A DNA stretch of 64,000 bases. Source: Ignavibacterium sp. (GTDB lineage Bacteria; Bacteroidota; Ignavibacteria; Ignavibacteriales; Ignavibacteriaceae). Numbering within the stretch: the first letter of the stretch is position 1; every line of letters starts with the position of its first letter. The position numbers and the translations under genes are program-made. The DNA is taken from assembly GCF_025998815.1 (NCBI RefSeq), contig NZ_AP026678.1:3348001-3412000 (forward strand), written 5' to 3'. Shown here in pieces: positions 44,275-55,000 of this stretch. The notes beneath the pieces were generated by a model. That model was not told where the DNA came from. It saw only the letters and a program-made list of their open reading frames with translations, and searched no databases.

Positions 44275-46512
44275 ATGAAAAAAACTATTATCACTCTGTT
44301 ATTCTTCATTTGGACTTCGATAACAATCTTTGCCCAACTTATCCCAACCACATCCGGGAAAACTGTCCGTTACGATTTATACATTGCTGATACAATCGTT
44401 ACACTTGGCGGAGAAGAAAAACGTGCTATAGCAGTAAACGGACAAATTCCAATGCCTACATTAACATTTACGGAAGGCGACACAGCAGAAATATGGGTTC
44501 ACAATAATCTGGATGAAGAAACATCACTGCACTGGCACGGCCTCTTTCTTCCTAACAGGTATGATGGTGTTCCAAATCTCACACAGAATCCTATTGCACC
44601 ACATACAACTCATTTATATAAATTCCCGATCATTCAGCACGGTACGCATTGGTATCACAGCCACTCACGTTTCCAGGAACAAATTGGTATGTACGGCGCT
44701 TTTATAATGCTTAAAAGAAACGATGAACCGGAAATACCGACATTGAACCTTGTACTAAGTGAATGGACAAATATAAATCCGGAAGAAGTACACCGAAGTC
44801 TTAAAGCAGCTTCCGATTGGTTTGCAATTCAAAAGGGTGCAACTCAAAGTTATGGAGAAGCATTGATCAGCGGACATTTGGGAACTAAAATCACCAATGA
44901 GTGGAAGCGGATGAATGCGATGGATGTAAGCGATGTATATTATGATAATTTTTTGATAAACGGGAAAAACCAAAATGAAGAACCGCAGTTTAAAGCAAGT
45001 GACAAAGTACGGCTGCGTATCTCCAATGCAGGTGCATCAGATTACTTTTGGCTTACTTACTCTGGTGGTAAAATTACTGTTGTTGCCACCGACGGTAATG
45101 ATGTAGAACCGGTTGAAGTTGATAGATTAATTATAGCTGTCTCAGAAACTTATGATGTGATTGTCACCATTCCCGAAAACAAAAGTTATGAATTTCTCGT
45201 AACCCCGGAAGACCGTACAGGGTCAGCTTCTTTGTGGTTAGGAAGCGGGGAAAAGGTTCCCGCACAAAAACTGCCAAAGTTGAAATATTTTGCCGGAATG
45301 AAAATGATGAATGATATGATGGATATGAACGGCAATATTATTGAAATGGAAGGAATGAGGATGCAGAATCAGCAGATGGATATGAATACTGTTATGTATC
45401 CGGAAATCACAGGTTATAATGAAATGGAAGATATAGATATGCAGGAGATGGGACATCATCATCAAAATCAGGAAGAGCAGGATATTGTAACACTGAACTA
45501 CGAGATGCTGAAGAGTACCAAAAAAACAACTTTGCCTGATGGACCAGTCAGAGAATTGAAATTTGAATTGACCGGAAATATGAACCGCTATGTTTGGTCA
45601 ATGGATAATAAAACACTTTCTGAAAGCGATAAAATACTAATCAGGAAAGTTGAAAATCTTAGAATAATTCTTTTCAATAATAGTATGATGCGCCATCCAA
45701 TGCACTTGCACGGTCATGATTTCAGATTGCTGAACGGACAAGGTGAATATGCAATTATGAAAAATATTATTGACATTATGCCAATGGAAAGAGATACAAT
45801 AGAATTTGCTGCTTCAGAGCCGGGCGGAGATTGGTTTTTTCACTGCCATATTCTTTACCACATGATGTCAGGAATGGGCAGGGTTTTCAGCTACGAAAAT
45901 TCTCCTCCGAATCCTGATCTGTCTGATCCTGAAAATGCTATTCAAAGACTTTATGATGATGATCGTGAATTTCATCTTATGGGGCGGGCAGGTGTGGAAA
46001 GCAATGGAAGTGATGGAGAAGCTATGTATTCCAATACCCGCTGGAAACTGCAAACTATATGGCATCTGGGTTATCACGACGAGCATAGCTATGAGAGTGA
46101 AACATTTATCGGGCGATATCTTGACCATATGCAGTGGTTGTTTCCTTACATCGGCTTTGATTATCATTTTAAAAAAGAAGGCGGACCAAAAAATATTTTT
46201 GGCGATGAAGAAAAAAATATGTTTGGTCAAAAGAGTAATAAAAATGATCGCCAAACAATTGTAGCTGGTATTGCATATACATTACCTTTGCTGTTTATTG
46301 CTGATGCAAGAGTTGATAGTGATGGTAAGTTCCGTTTTCAATTAAGCAGGGAAGATATATCTATAACAAGCCGTTTACGTTTCAACATGATGGTAAATAC
46401 AGATAAAGAATACATGGCGGGTTTCCGGTACATTCTTACAAAATATTTTTCAGCCTCTACACATTATGACAGCGATATGGGCTTAGGTGTGGGAATAACT
46501 GTTACATACTAA
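44275..46512 (+). CDS. Multicopper oxidase (CopA/PcoA type) with CopB-like C-terminal extension
   Basis: Protein of 745 aa with a Sec signal peptide. Copper-site motifs are complete: HWHG (His86, His88), HWYHSH (His125, His128, His130), HPMHLHG (His474, His477, His479) and HCHILYH (His523, Cys524, His525, His529). A Met-rich segment (about 340-400: MKMMNDMMDMNG, GMRMQNQQMDM, then GHHH) lies between domains, as in CopA/CueO. After the oxidase, residues about 550-745 form a separate region (ETFIGRYLDHMQWLFPYIGFDYHF, then beta-strands to VGITVTY) resembling the outer-membrane copper protein CopB. The oxidase presumably oxidises periplasmic Cu(I). The fusion would couple it to an outer-membrane barrel-like domain. 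Confidence 0.88.
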   Translation: MKKTIITLLFFIWTSITIFAQLIPTTSGKTVRYDLYIADTIVTLGGEEKRAIAVNGQIPMPTLTFTEGDTAEIWVHNNLDEETSLHWHGLFLPNRYDGVPNLTQNPIAPHTTHLYKFPIIQHGTHWYHSHSRFQEQIGMYGAFIMLKRNDEPEIPTLNLVLSEWTNINPEEVHRSLKAASDWFAIQKGATQSYGEALISGHLGTKITNEWKRMNAMDVSDVYYDNFLINGKNQNEEPQFKASDKVRLRISNAGASDYFWLTYSGGKITVVATDGNDVEPVEVDRLIIAVSETYDVIVTIPENKSYEFLVTPEDRTGSASLWLGSGEKVPAQKLPKLKYFAGMKMMNDMMDMNGNIIEMEGMRMQNQQMDMNTVMYPEITGYNEMEDIDMQEMGHHHQNQEEQDIVTLNYEMLKSTKKTTLPDGPVRELKFELTGNMNRYVWSMDNKTLSESDKILIRKVENLRIILFNNSMMRHPMHLHGHDFRLLNGQGEYAIMKNIIDIMPMERDTIEFAASEPGGDWFFHCHILYHMMSGMGRVFSYENSPPNPDLSDPENAIQRLYDDDREFHLMGRAGVESNGSDGEAMYSNTRWKLQTIWHLGYHDEHSYESETFIGRYLDHMQWLFPYIGFDYHFKKEGGPKNIFGDEEKNMFGQKSNKNDRQTIVAGIAYTLPLLFIADARVDSDGKFRFQLSREDISITSRLRFNMMVNTDKEYMAGFRYILTKYFSASTHYDSDMGLGVGITVTY

Positions 46513-46716
46513 AAGTTAAAATATCTGGTTTTAACTATGTTAGGAAACAAATGAAATCACGACATTCTGATGAAAATCATTCTCATATTGATGTGAACAC
46601 CATCATTAATAATTTGTTCTTATTATAAAGAAGAATCAGACAATTCTTTTAATCGAATCTTGCTGTAGACTTAATTTTGGTTATTAACAAGCATCCTATT
46701 TTTTAAGGAGGAAGCT

Positions 46717-48816
46717 ATGAATCAGGATCACAAACATAATCATCACCATAATGAACATATGGAGCACCATAGTCACTCAGAAATGCATCATTCAGAACAT
46801 GCTGGCAAAGTTTCTGATAAAACCATGGATCATAAAAAGCAAAAGCATAGCGGACATAGCCATTCTGAACATGAGGGACATACGATTGAAGGATTCCGTA
46901 AGCGGTTCTGGGTTTCAGTTATAGTTACAATCCCGATTCTTATTATCTCACCAATGATCCATCATTTTCTCGGGCTTAAAGAAGCTTTGCGTTTCACTGG
47001 TGATAGTTATGTATTGTTTGTTCTTTCCACTTTCGTCTATTTCTATGGCGGCTATCCTTTCTTAAAAGGTCTGGTTGATGAACTGAAAAACAAGCAGCCC
47101 GGAATGATGACTTTAATTGCACTTGCAATTTCAGTTGCTTATTTCTACAGCAGTGCCGTTGTTTTCGGAGTTAAAGGCGAAGTCTTTTTCTGGGAACTTG
47201 CAACGCTGATTGATATTATGCTTCTGGGTCACTGGATTGAAATGAAATCGGTAATGGGAGCTTCAAAAGCACTTGAAGAACTTGCCAGACTTATGCCAGA
47301 CGAAGCTCATAAAATTGATGATACTGGAAATATTGCTGATGTTCCTGTTTCAGAACTTAAGCATAAAGATAAATTATTAATTAAACCCGGAGAGAAAATT
47401 CCTGCTGATGGAAAAATCTATGAAGGAAAGACATCAATTAATGAAGCGATGATCACAGGCGAATCAAAACCTGTTTCCAAAAGTGTAGGTGATAATGTAA
47501 TCGGCGGATCGATAAACGGTGAAGGTTCAATCAAAATTGAGGTTGAGAAAATTGGTGATGAAACTTTTCTTTCACAGATAGTAATGCTGGTTAAGGAAGC
47601 ACAGGAAAGTAAATCCAAAACTCAAAACCTTGCGAACAGAGCAGCATTCTGGTTAACGATTATTGCAATCAGCGCTGGTGCAATTACAATGTTTGTCTGG
47701 CTTATGTTCACCGGCGAAAGTTTCAACTTTGCATTATCGCGAACAGTAACAGTAATGGTTATAACCTGTCCTCATGCACTTGGGCTTGCGATTCCCTTAG
47801 TTGTTGCAGTTTCTACAGCACTTTCTGCGAAACATGGATTATTAATTAGAAACAGAAACGCCTTTGAACAAGCAAGGAATATTCAGGCAATTATTTTTGA
47901 TAAGACAGGAACATTAACAAAAGGTGAGTTCGGAGTAACAGAAACAATTTCTTTTGATGAAAACTTTGACGAAAAAGAAATTCTAAAATATGCTGCAGCA
48001 GTTGAATCAGAATCAGAACATCCGATTGCACAGGGAATTGTTAATTCAACAAAAGAAAAATTTGAAGTAAAGAATTTTAATTCTATACCGGGCAAAGGTG
48101 CCGAAGGAAATGTGAATGGAAAAGATGTAAAAGTAGTTAGTCCCGGCTATCTTGAAGAGAATAAAATTGAATTTCAAGAAAAAGATAAGATTGAAAAATT
48201 ATCTGCTCAGGGTAAAACCGTTGTATTTGTTCTTATTGATAACAAAGTAATTGGTGCTATTGCCTTAGCTGACATTATCAGGGAAGAATCAAAAGAAGCA
48301 ATAAAACAACTTAAAGAGTTAGGAATAAAAACAATGATGCTTACCGGTGATAACAAGAAGGTTGCAAAATGGGTTGCTGATGAAATTCAACTAGATGATT
48401 ATTTTGCGGAAGTGCTGCCCGATAAGAAAGCAGAGAAAGTTAAAGAGGTGCAGAGTCGTGGGATGATTGTGGCAATGACAGGGGATGGAGTGAACGATGC
48501 ACCCGCACTAGCACAAGCTGATATAGGTATTGCTATTGGTACAGGAACAGATGTAGCTGTTGAGACTGCGGACATTATCCTAGTAAAAAGCAATCCGAAA
48601 GATGTTGTTTCATTAATTAAATTCGCAAAAGCAACTTATAACAAAATGGTTCAGAATTTAATTTGGGCAACGGGTTATAATATTATTGCAATACCACTGG
48701 CTGCAGGAGTGCTTTACTCAGAAGGTATAATTCTTAGTCCCGCACTTGGAGCTGTACTGATGTCACTAAGTACAATTATTGTAGCAATAAATGCCCGATT
48801 GTTAAAAATATCCTAA
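46717..48816 (+). CDS. copB: Copper P1B-type ATPase, CPH (CopB) subgroup
   Basis: ATPase of 699 aa. The N-terminal ~59 residues contain 18 His (HKHNHHHNEHMEHHSHSEMH and onward) instead of Cys-type HMA domains. The transmembrane metal motif is TCPHALGLAIP, marking the CPH (P1B-3) subgroup, usually for Cu export (Cu(I) or Cu(II)) or Ag. The phosphorylation site is DKTGTLTKG, the actuator has TGES, the N domain has SEHPIAQGI, and the hinge is GDGVNDAPALAQAD. It moves copper out of the cytoplasm. Strong TAAGGAGGAAG Shine-Dalgarno. It lies 204 bases behind the multicopper oxidase, so it may have its own promoter. Confidence 0.95.
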   Translation: MNQDHKHNHHHNEHMEHHSHSEMHHSEHAGKVSDKTMDHKKQKHSGHSHSEHEGHTIEGFRKRFWVSVIVTIPILIISPMIHHFLGLKEALRFTGDSYVLFVLSTFVYFYGGYPFLKGLVDELKNKQPGMMTLIALAISVAYFYSSAVVFGVKGEVFFWELATLIDIMLLGHWIEMKSVMGASKALEELARLMPDEAHKIDDTGNIADVPVSELKHKDKLLIKPGEKIPADGKIYEGKTSINEAMITGESKPVSKSVGDNVIGGSINGEGSIKIEVEKIGDETFLSQIVMLVKEAQESKSKTQNLANRAAFWLTIIAISAGAITMFVWLMFTGESFNFALSRTVTVMVITCPHALGLAIPLVVAVSTALSAKHGLLIRNRNAFEQARNIQAIIFDKTGTLTKGEFGVTETISFDENFDEKEILKYAAAVESESEHPIAQGIVNSTKEKFEVKNFNSIPGKGAEGNVNGKDVKVVSPGYLEENKIEFQEKDKIEKLSAQGKTVVFVLIDNKVIGAIALADIIREESKEAIKQLKELGIKTMMLTGDNKKVAKWVADEIQLDDYFAEVLPDKKAEKVKEVQSRGMIVAMTGDGVNDAPALAQADIGIAIGTGTDVAVETADIILVKSNPKDVVSLIKFAKATYNKMVQNLIWATGYNIIAIPLAAGVLYSEGIILSPALGAVLMSLSTIIVAINARLLKIS

Positions 48817-49113
48817 GTATTTAGTTATCAATTACAAATTTATTGTTAATTGTATCATTTAATTAGAAAACGTTCTGAGTCCGGATTTTAACTTTTACAA
48901 TTCATCCGAAGAAATTATTTGTGTCTTCTGAAGTGCAGGCGATAAAAAACCTGCACGGTTTGGATTCAACAGATGCAGTATAAGATTCAGTTAAAGAAGG
49001 GACAGAAAATTTTAAGATGATTAAAAGCGGAAATCTAGTCTGCAATTACTGGTTCATTATAGAATGGATGCATATTAAATAACCGTTTTATTATATTTGC
49101 TTCAGAAATTCAT
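48817..49113. other. Gap after copB with an inverted repeat and a possible decayed reading frame
   Basis: Contains GTGCAGG/CCTGCAC (48933-48939 with 48950-48956). Plus-strand frame 48903-49082 reads coding-like (SSEVQAIKNLHGLDSTDAV, then DSVKEGTENFKMIKSGN), apart from one internal TAA at 48984-48986. It may be a remnant of a small gene; I do not recognise it. No convincing terminator is seen. Confidence 0.3.
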
Positions 49114-49446
49114 ATGAGACGATCTTTTATTCTTAAAATATTACCTGCAATTTTTTTGTTTGCTCTGGCTTTCAACTTTATTCATTCTGAAATATTAGAA
49201 CAGTTTGAAGGTAAAAGCGAATGTCAACAAACTTATGATTATTGTAAACTGATCAAGGAAGCCTCTGTAAAAACTTCAATAAGCGATAAAAATGCGACTC
49301 AGGTTTTTATTCATATTGATTTCATCTGTCCATCATTGCTAAAATTTGAACTTCAGAAAGAACTTTACGAGAAACACCAAAATTTTTGCTTTTATCATTT
49401 AGTACTTCCCTCTACTTATCTCTTAAACAGAACTTTACTAATTTGA
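49114..49446 (+). CDS. Small exported protein of unknown function before the czc-like operon
   Basis: Protein of 110 aa with an N-terminal signal-like helix (FILKILPAIFLFALAFNFIHS). Mature part has four Cys (CQQTYDYC, IDFICP, NFCFYH) and ends in LPSTYLLNRTLLI. I do not recognise the family. Its place directly before a TolC-family gene parallels the HYC_CC_PP gene before the first RND operon, and the C-terminal pattern after a Pro-containing segment is vaguely alike. It may be a lineage-specific metal-operon leader protein. Shine-Dalgarno is weak. Confidence 0.6.
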   Translation: MRRSFILKILPAIFLFALAFNFIHSEILEQFEGKSECQQTYDYCKLIKEASVKTSISDKNATQVFIHIDFICPSLLKFELQKELYEKHQNFCFYHLVLPSTYLLNRTLLI

Positions 49447-49527
49447 TTTTAAGTCACTTCCTGATTTCAAATTAAATTTTTTTTCCTTCGGAATCAATTA
49501 ATATTATTTATCAGTTAAGGAGCGCCT

Positions 49528-50799
49528 ATGCTTAAAACTTTCTTTTTGTTCATATCAGTTTGTTTAGTAACAAATGTATATGCACAGGATACTAACAATG
49601 TTATAAAATTATCTCTGGACAAAGCAATCGAAATTAGTCTGCAGTACAACCCCGAAATAATTTCTGCTTCAAAAGAAATTGAGGCTTCCGTGGGAAAAGT
49701 TCTTCAGGCAGGAAGAATACAAAATGCAGAGCTTTCATTTGAAGTAAACGAGATTCCGAATATTTATGAATTTGGAAACGCCGGCGAGCTCGATATAAAC
49801 TTTAATCAGCCGATTGAGTTTTTCGGGAAAAGAAGTAATAGAATTCAGGCTGCAGAAAATCAGAAACGAATTGCCGAATTAAATTATGAAAGAGTTAAAA
49901 AATTAATTACAGCTCAAGTTAAGAAGATTTATTACAGAGGACTTCTCGCAAATCAGATAGTTGAGAGCATTGAATCAAACATAAATCTTCTTAATGATTT
50001 TCTTGCTCAGGTTACCGACCGCTATCAAGCTGGTACTAGCAGCTATCTTGATGTTATTCGTGCAAAGGTAGAAACAGCAAGATTAAAGAATGAGCTTTTT
50101 GAGGCACGGAAAAATTATCAGCAGGTAATAGCACAATTAAATATTCTTTTAGGAAATGACTACGGAACCGGGTTTAAATTCACTGACTCTTTAAGCTATA
50201 AATATTCAGAAATAAAAAATGATACTATCATTGAATTTTACTCTTCTCAAAGTAACTTTCTGAAAATAATTGAACTTCAGGTACAGCAGAATAAATCAGC
50301 TTTATCCCTTTCTCAGAAAAATGCCTTGCCCGATTTTAACTTTGGTCTGGCATTTCAGAATCGTCAATCACTGCCGTTAAAAGGTTTTGATCAATATTTT
50401 GGATTAAAGATAGGCCTATCTCTGCCAATGTTTTATTCAACCGGAGTGCAAGGTGATGTTCAGGAAGCAGAAGCTAATCTTTCTATTGCTGAAGTTCGTT
50501 ATCAGTCTGCTAAAATAAAAGTTACTCAAAGGATCAGAACAGCGCTTAATAATCTTCTCTTTGCCGAAGAACAGTTGAGATTGTTTGATACCTCACTCCT
50601 GAGAGATATTGAAGATGAACTTCGTGCCGGAATTACTGCATATCAAAACAATCAGATTGATTTGCTGAATCTGTTTGATATTTACAGAACATATCGTGCA
50701 ACCAAAGTCGAATATTCACGCACAGTTTACAATACACTTGTTGCATTAGCTGAGCTTGAAACTGCAGCAGAAAAATGGAACACGGATTTAACTGATTAA
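49528..50799 (+). CDS. TolC-family outer membrane channel (CzcC-like)
   Basis: Protein of 423 aa with a signal peptide (TFFLFISVCLVTNVYAQ) and two outer-membrane efflux protein repeats. EISLQYNPEIISASKEIEAS opens the first helical hairpin, RYQAGTSSYLDVIRAKVE the typical mid-hairpin motif, and YQNNQIDLLNLFDIYRTYRATK the second. It forms the exit duct for the RND pump encoded behind it. Preceded by AAGGAG. It is clearly distinct in sequence from the CusC-like channel at 34687. Confidence 0.9.
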   Translation: MLKTFFLFISVCLVTNVYAQDTNNVIKLSLDKAIEISLQYNPEIISASKEIEASVGKVLQAGRIQNAELSFEVNEIPNIYEFGNAGELDINFNQPIEFFGKRSNRIQAAENQKRIAELNYERVKKLITAQVKKIYYRGLLANQIVESIESNINLLNDFLAQVTDRYQAGTSSYLDVIRAKVETARLKNELFEARKNYQQVIAQLNILLGNDYGTGFKFTDSLSYKYSEIKNDTIIEFYSSQSNFLKIIELQVQQNKSALSLSQKNALPDFNFGLAFQNRQSLPLKGFDQYFGLKIGLSLPMFYSTGVQGDVQEAEANLSIAEVRYQSAKIKVTQRIRTALNNLLFAEEQLRLFDTSLLRDIEDELRAGITAYQNNQIDLLNLFDIYRTYRATKVEYSRTVYNTLVALAELETAAEKWNTDLTD

Positions 50800-50894
50800 T
50801 CTGATTTGCACGGATAAAGTTTTCTATCAGAATCCAGCATCTTTAACAGGTCAATTATTGAAATATTGGTTATAAAAATTTTTAAGGAGACAAA

Positions 50895-52016
50895 ATGAAT
50901 AAAAGATTAATTCTAATTTACTTAATAACAACTGCTTTTCTGTTTGTTAGTTGTGACAATCAAACAGATGAAAACAATGAAAGCAAGAATTATCCTGAAA
51001 GAAACCACACAGATGTAAAAAGCGAAATTGCTCTCACTTCTCACCAGATTCAACATATTGATTTAAAAACAGAAACTGTTGAAATTAAAGAAGTTGATAT
51101 CCCTCTGATTCTTTCGGGTAGAATTGCCTTGAATGAAGCATTAACTGCCCACATTACTTCACGCATCAGAGGTAGAATCGAAAAGGTTCGTGCACTTATT
51201 TCGGATCGTGTGAATAAGGATGATGTTATTCTTGAACTTTACAGCCAGGATTTTCTGGCGATGCAATCCGAATTTATTCAGGCAGAAGAGAGATTAAAGA
51301 GAATAAACGAAAACGATCCAGAATATGCAACCGCAAAATCAATTTATGAATCAGCGAAAAAGAAACTTGAAGTAATTGGATTAAACCAAAAAGAAATTCA
51401 GAATCTTGCTGATAATCATTCTCCATTAACCTTGCTTCCTGTTCGTGCACCTTTTGCAGGAACATTGATAAGCGGTGAAGCTCGTCTTGGGGAATTTGTT
51501 GATGTTGGTCAGGATTTTTTCATTCTTGCAAATCTTCAGAACCTTTGGGTGCTTGCAGATGTTTTTGAAAAAGATCTGACTTTAATAAGAGAAGGAATAA
51601 CCGGCGAAGTAATTCCCGCTGCCTATCCAAATGATTCATTCAAAGCTAAGCTGACAAGAATTTATGATGTGGTTGAATCTGCTTCCCGCACAATCAAGGC
51701 AAGATTTGAAGTATCTAACACAGCCAGCAAACTGAAACCGGAAATGTTTGTAACCGTTAAAGTCTTTTCAAAACTTGGAGGCAAAAATCCGAAAGTTTCC
51801 ACCACTGCAATTATGAAAGAGAAAAATGGTGCTTATGTTTTTGTCGCATTAAATGATACTACATTTCAAAGAAGAGAAATCAGCTTAGGTAAAGAAACTA
51901 AAGATTATACCGAAATTCTTAATGGGCTAAAAGCCGGAGAAAAAGTTGTAACAAGAGGAACATTTTATCTTAAATCCGAGCTTTCAAAAGAAACCTTTAT
52001 GGAGGATGAACACTGA
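50895..52016 (+). CDS. RND periplasmic adaptor (CzcB-like), lipoprotein
   Basis: Membrane fusion protein of 373 aa. The signal ends in a lipobox-like FVSC (Cys20), so it is probably lipid-anchored. It shows the adaptor order: barrel strand (VDIPLILSGRIAL), lipoyl half (RIRGRIEKVRALISDRVNKDD), helical hairpin (LAMQSEFIQAEERLKRINEN), second lipoyl half (PVRAPFAGTLISGEARLGE), then beta-barrel and membrane-proximal domains ending in RGTFYLKSE. It lacks the Cys metal domains of the CusB-like protein. The stop overlaps the pump gene start by one base. Confidence 0.91.
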   Translation: MNKRLILIYLITTAFLFVSCDNQTDENNESKNYPERNHTDVKSEIALTSHQIQHIDLKTETVEIKEVDIPLILSGRIALNEALTAHITSRIRGRIEKVRALISDRVNKDDVILELYSQDFLAMQSEFIQAEERLKRINENDPEYATAKSIYESAKKKLEVIGLNQKEIQNLADNHSPLTLLPVRAPFAGTLISGEARLGEFVDVGQDFFILANLQNLWVLADVFEKDLTLIREGITGEVIPAAYPNDSFKAKLTRIYDVVESASRTIKARFEVSNTASKLKPEMFVTVKVFSKLGGKNPKVSTTAIMKEKNGAYVFVALNDTTFQRREISLGKETKDYTEILNGLKAGEKVVTRGTFYLKSELSKETFMEDEH

Positions 52017-55000
52017 TGATTAATAAAATAATTCTCTTCGCAGTCCGCCAAAGAATGTTTGTAATGCTCGGAGTTATTGCCTTGATTATCGGCGGAATTA
52101 TTGCCTCCAACCAATTACCGATTGATGCTGTTCCTGACATTACTACAAACCAGGTTCAGATATTTACTGTTGCACCTGCGTTAGCACCACAGGAAATTGA
52201 ACGGCTTGTTTCATATCCTATCGAAGTCGCAATGCAAAACCTTCCTGACATTGAAGAAGTTCGTTCTGTTTCAAAGTTTGGTCTATCGGCAGTAACAGTA
52301 ATATTTAAAGAAAATGTTGATACTTATTTTGGAAGGCAGCTCGTATTTGAACGGCTTCAGGAAGCAAAAGGGGATTTACCCGCAGGACTTGAACCGGAAC
52401 TTGGACCAGTAACAACAGGGCTTGGTGAAGTTTATCAATATCAGGTTGTTGGTGAAGGTTATACTCCGATGGAACTTCGTTCAATTCAGGACTGGATAAT
52501 TTCCAAACAACTTGCTGGAATACCTGGATTGGCAGAAATTAATACTTTTGGCGGCGAGCTGAAACAGTACCAGGTTCAAATTGATCCGCAAAAACTTTTG
52601 AAGTATAACCTTTCCCTGCGTGATGTAATTGAAGCAGTTGAAAAAAACAACGCAAACGCTCCTGGTGGATACATTGAGCATAAACAGGAGCAATACATTG
52701 TTGTTGGCGAAGGACTTGCCAAAACAATATCTGATATCGAAAACATTATTGTTAAAGCTAATGATGGAATTCCGATTTTTGTAAAAGATGTTGCTCAGGT
52801 TCAGGAAGGCGCAGCGATTCGTCAGGGTGCTGCAACCTTAAATGGCAAAACTGAAATTGTTGCCGGAATGACTATGATGCTTAAAGGTGAAAATGCAAGA
52901 TTAGTTACAGAGAGAGTCAAAGAGCGTGTGAAAGAAATAGAAAAAAATCTTCCCTCAGGAGTTCGTATCGTTCCTTTCTATGAAAGAACAGAATTGGTTG
53001 AAAAAACAATCCGGACAGTGATCAGAAACCTTACCGAAGGTGGTTTGCTTGTTATCCTGATACTTTTCCTTCTGCTGATGAATCTGCGCGGTGGTTTTAT
53101 CGTTGCGTCAGTTATTCCTCTATCAATGTTATTTGCATTAATTATGATGAAGCTTAATGGGATCTCCGGTAATCTCATGTCGCTTGGAGCAATTGATTTT
53201 GGAATTATTGTTGACGGTGCAGTTGTACTGATGGAAAATGCAATTCGTAAACTTCATGAAAGACAACATTCAACCAAAAAAACTGAAGGTGTGCAACAAA
53301 CATTAATCGGTTCTTTTTTAGAAGTCGGAAGACCACTTGTATTTGGAGTTTCAATAATTATCATTGTTTATCTTCCAATTCTAACTCTGCAGGGAACTGA
53401 AGGAAAAATGTTCAAACCAATGGCTTACACTGTCGTCTTTGCTCTTATTGGTGCGTTGTTCCTGACTTTAACTTATGTTCCGGTTGCAAGCACTTTCTTC
53501 TTTAAGAATGGAAAGGTAGCGGAGAAAGAAAGTCCGGTAATAAAATTCCTGAAACCCCGTTATAATAAAACTCTTCTCTTTGCATTAAAGCATAAGATAA
53601 TTGTGGTTGCAAGTGTAGCTTTAATCTTTATTGCTTCACTGATTTTGTTCACTAGATTAGGAGGAGAATTTATTCCTACACTTGATGAAGGTGATATACT
53701 TATTGAATTAAGACGATTGCCCAGTATTTCTCTTACCGAATCAATTCATACTGCACAGATGCTTGAAGCTGAATTAAAATCCATACCTGAAGTCATAAGC
53801 GTTGTTACCAAAACCGGCAGACCTGAAATTGCAACCGATCCGATGAGTATTTATCAAAGCGATGTTTATATAAAGATGCTACCACGAGAGGAATGGAAAA
53901 CTGCAAAAACAAAAGACGAAATGATCGCTAAGATGACTGAAGTGATGAACAGAATTCCCGGTATTGGTGGAGGATTTTCACAGCCGATTGAAATGCGCTT
54001 CAATGAATTAATTGCAGGGGTTCGTTCGGATGTGGGTGTGAAAATTTTTGGCGAGGATCTCGATACTCTTGCACGCATTGCAAATGATGTCGCTGAATTG
54101 ATGCAGAGAATAAAGGGTTCTGCTGATATTCGTGTCCAGCAGACAGAAGGTCTCCCTCAGCTTCGGATAGTAATTGATAGAAATAAAATTGCCCGATATG
54201 GAATAAATGTTTCTGATGTAAATATTCTAATTGAGACTGCGCTTGCAGGCACAAATGTGGGGAAAATTTATGAGGGAGAAAAGCAATTTGACCTCGTTGT
54301 AAAATTGAATCAGCAATCAAGCAATAATATTGAATCAATACAGAATTTACTCGTTCCATCAGCTAATAACGGGAACCTCATTCGTCTTGGTGATGTTGCG
54401 GATTTTATGATGATTGAAGGACCTGCAGAAATTTCTCACTCGGCGGGAAGAAGAATGATTGTTACTGAAAGCAATGTTCGTGAAAGAGATTTACAAAGTT
54501 ATGTTGAAGAATTACAAATAAAGATTGATAAACAAATTTATCTTCCGGTTGGTTATCAGATTAAATATGGTGGTGAGTTTGAAAATCTTGAAAGAGCAAC
54601 TGAAAGATTATATATTGTTGTCCCGATAGCATTAGGATTAATATTTATTTTATTATTTGTTTCAGTTAATTCAATCCGGCAGGCACTGATAATTTTTACG
54701 GGAATTCCTTTTGCGGTTGTGGGTGGTGTTGTTGCATTGTGGATAAGAGATATTCCGTTTTCAATATCCGCCGGCGTTGGATTCATTGCTTTGTTTGGAG
54801 TGGCAGTTCTTAACGGAGTTGTTATGCTTACTTATTATAACACACTTATTAAAGAAGGAATGAATATCAGAGATGCGGTTATCAAAGGTTCTGAAATTCG
54901 TTTGCGTCCGGTTATAACTACAGCACTGGTGGCTTCTTTAGGATTTATTCCAATGGCGATTTCAACTTCTCCCGGTGCAGAAGTGCAGAGACCGCTTGCT

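Noticed and set aside
45238-45465. Antisense frame rich in His and Met opposite the multicopper oxidase
   Set aside because: It is the complement of the Met/Asp-rich linker; His (CAT) is simply the reverse of Met (ATG) codons.
46551-46628. 25-codon frame (MKSRHSDENHSHID...) with AGGA upstream
   Set aside because: Too short, no helix or Cys motif and a bland C-terminus; probably chance, though its His content matches the copB leader.
46636-46653. AATCAGACAATT before copB, identical to the left half of the Rrf2 operator
   Set aside because: The right half-site after eight bases reads TTAAT, so the palindrome is missing; kept only as a possible half-site.
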